Assembly: GCA_033398695.1 (NCBI GenBank) | Contig: CM065804.1 | Span: 10,649,001 to 10,713,000 of the forward strand | Direction of reading: 5' to 3' | DNA from: Orobanche coerulescens | Taxonomy: Eukaryota > Streptophyta > Magnoliopsida > Lamiales > Orobanchaceae | Length of the DNA stretch: 64,000 bases | Shown: positions 63,561 through 64,000 of the stretch, in pieces | Numbering within the stretch: position 1 is the first letter of the stretch | Layout: every line of letters begins with the position of its first letter | The notes under the pieces: model-generated | What the model was told of the DNA's origin: nothing | The model's database searches: none | What the model saw: only the letters and a program-made list of their open reading frames with translations | Position numbers and translations under genes: made by a program

Positions 63561-64000
63561 GAAAAGAATACAGACTTAGTAGTTTTATTTCAATTGAAAA
63601 TTTTAGTTTGGTCAATATTAATAATATCAGTTATTAAATAAATTATTTTATTTTTATTTCAGATTCTAATTTGATGAATTATTAAATTTGCATTAATCGT
63701 ATTTATCTAAAATTACCACATCGATCTTAAATGAGGCTCTGTCGATTGGAGAACTAAATAAATATTTAAAATCAATGTTATTCTTGACTCCATAATTATT
63801 TTGCACGTATAATAGTTTTATTTTTAGATAAAATATTTTGGCTAATATTAATTTGGCCAATTATTAAGCCAAATGAATCGTTTTATTTCTATTAAAATTT
63901 AATCTGGCCAATTATTAGTTTTGTATTAATAGTATTTATATATAAATTTAAATCCCACATTGTTTTTAAAAGAGACTCCATCGATTGGATAATTTAAATA
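63561..64000. other. AT-rich region with degenerate duplicate of 62341-63165
   Basis: Phrases such as TTGGCCAATTATTAAG, ACCACATCGATCTTAAAT and AATCCCACATTG recall the duplicated unit upstream. Nothing coding was seen. Confidence 0.5.

Overview
This is a piece of a plant nuclear genome made almost entirely of nested, decaying transposable elements. I find no host protein gene, no rRNA or tRNA gene and no CRISPR array. A land plant, most likely a eudicot and possibly an asterid, fits three things: an Athila-lineage and several Tekay/Del-like (chromodomain) Ty3/gypsy retrotransposons, initiator-Met-type primer sites, and SINE tails of the Solanaceae/Au type. The species cannot be named from the sequence. 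Low complexity, many C-to-T stop codons and insertions stacked inside insertions suggest old, methylated heterochromatin.

Layout. Positions 1-1365 hold a LINE ORF1 tail cut by a SINE-like insertion, then a LINE reverse transcriptase (RT) fragment. Positions 1366-23176 are a complete Athila element (minus strand, duplication GACAT) inserted in that LINE RT. Inside it, in its env-like ORF, sits a complete Tekay-like element, called B here (5144-15225, minus, duplication GTGTC). One LTR of B carries a further 365-bp insertion. Positions 23177-23545 are the rest of the LINE RT joined to a Ty1/copia RT fragment. Positions 23548-35281 are one LTR of a fourth element (F), split by a gag-only element C (24806-33547, plus, duplication ATAAT). 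F-type gag-pol follows to 39672 and stops in mid-integrase. Positions 39673-60681 are an LTR fragment (G) split by element D (41401-60529, minus), whose right LTR is split by element E (49206-58923, plus, duplication CCTAG). Positions 60682-64000 are AT-rich intergenic sequence with a SINE remnant, a 443-bp duplication and a TTCGA satellite.

The most interesting structure is in the LTRs, not the proteins. Six gypsy families, from two distant lineages, each carry an array of short CG-containing palindromes. Most arrays lie just upstream of the TATA box. Each family has its own palindrome (TTACGGCCGTAA, TAACGTACGTTA, TAGCGTGCGCTA or GCCGCGGC), but spacing is the same everywhere: 21-24 bp between neighbours and about 50-54 bp between clusters, close to two and five helical turns. 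In several families the TATA box lies inside a second perfect palindrome. The Athila element has another such array inside the element, upstream of its env-like ORF, with a TATA-like box and splice-site-like sequences.

All Tekay-type LTRs here also share what looks like an intron-bearing leader. A donor lies 175-200 bp after the TATA box, then an AG|GCAAGT or GTAAGT donor, then a branch-point-like CTRAC, a short C4-G4 hairpin and a TTTCAG-type acceptor. These are sequence observations; their function is inferred.
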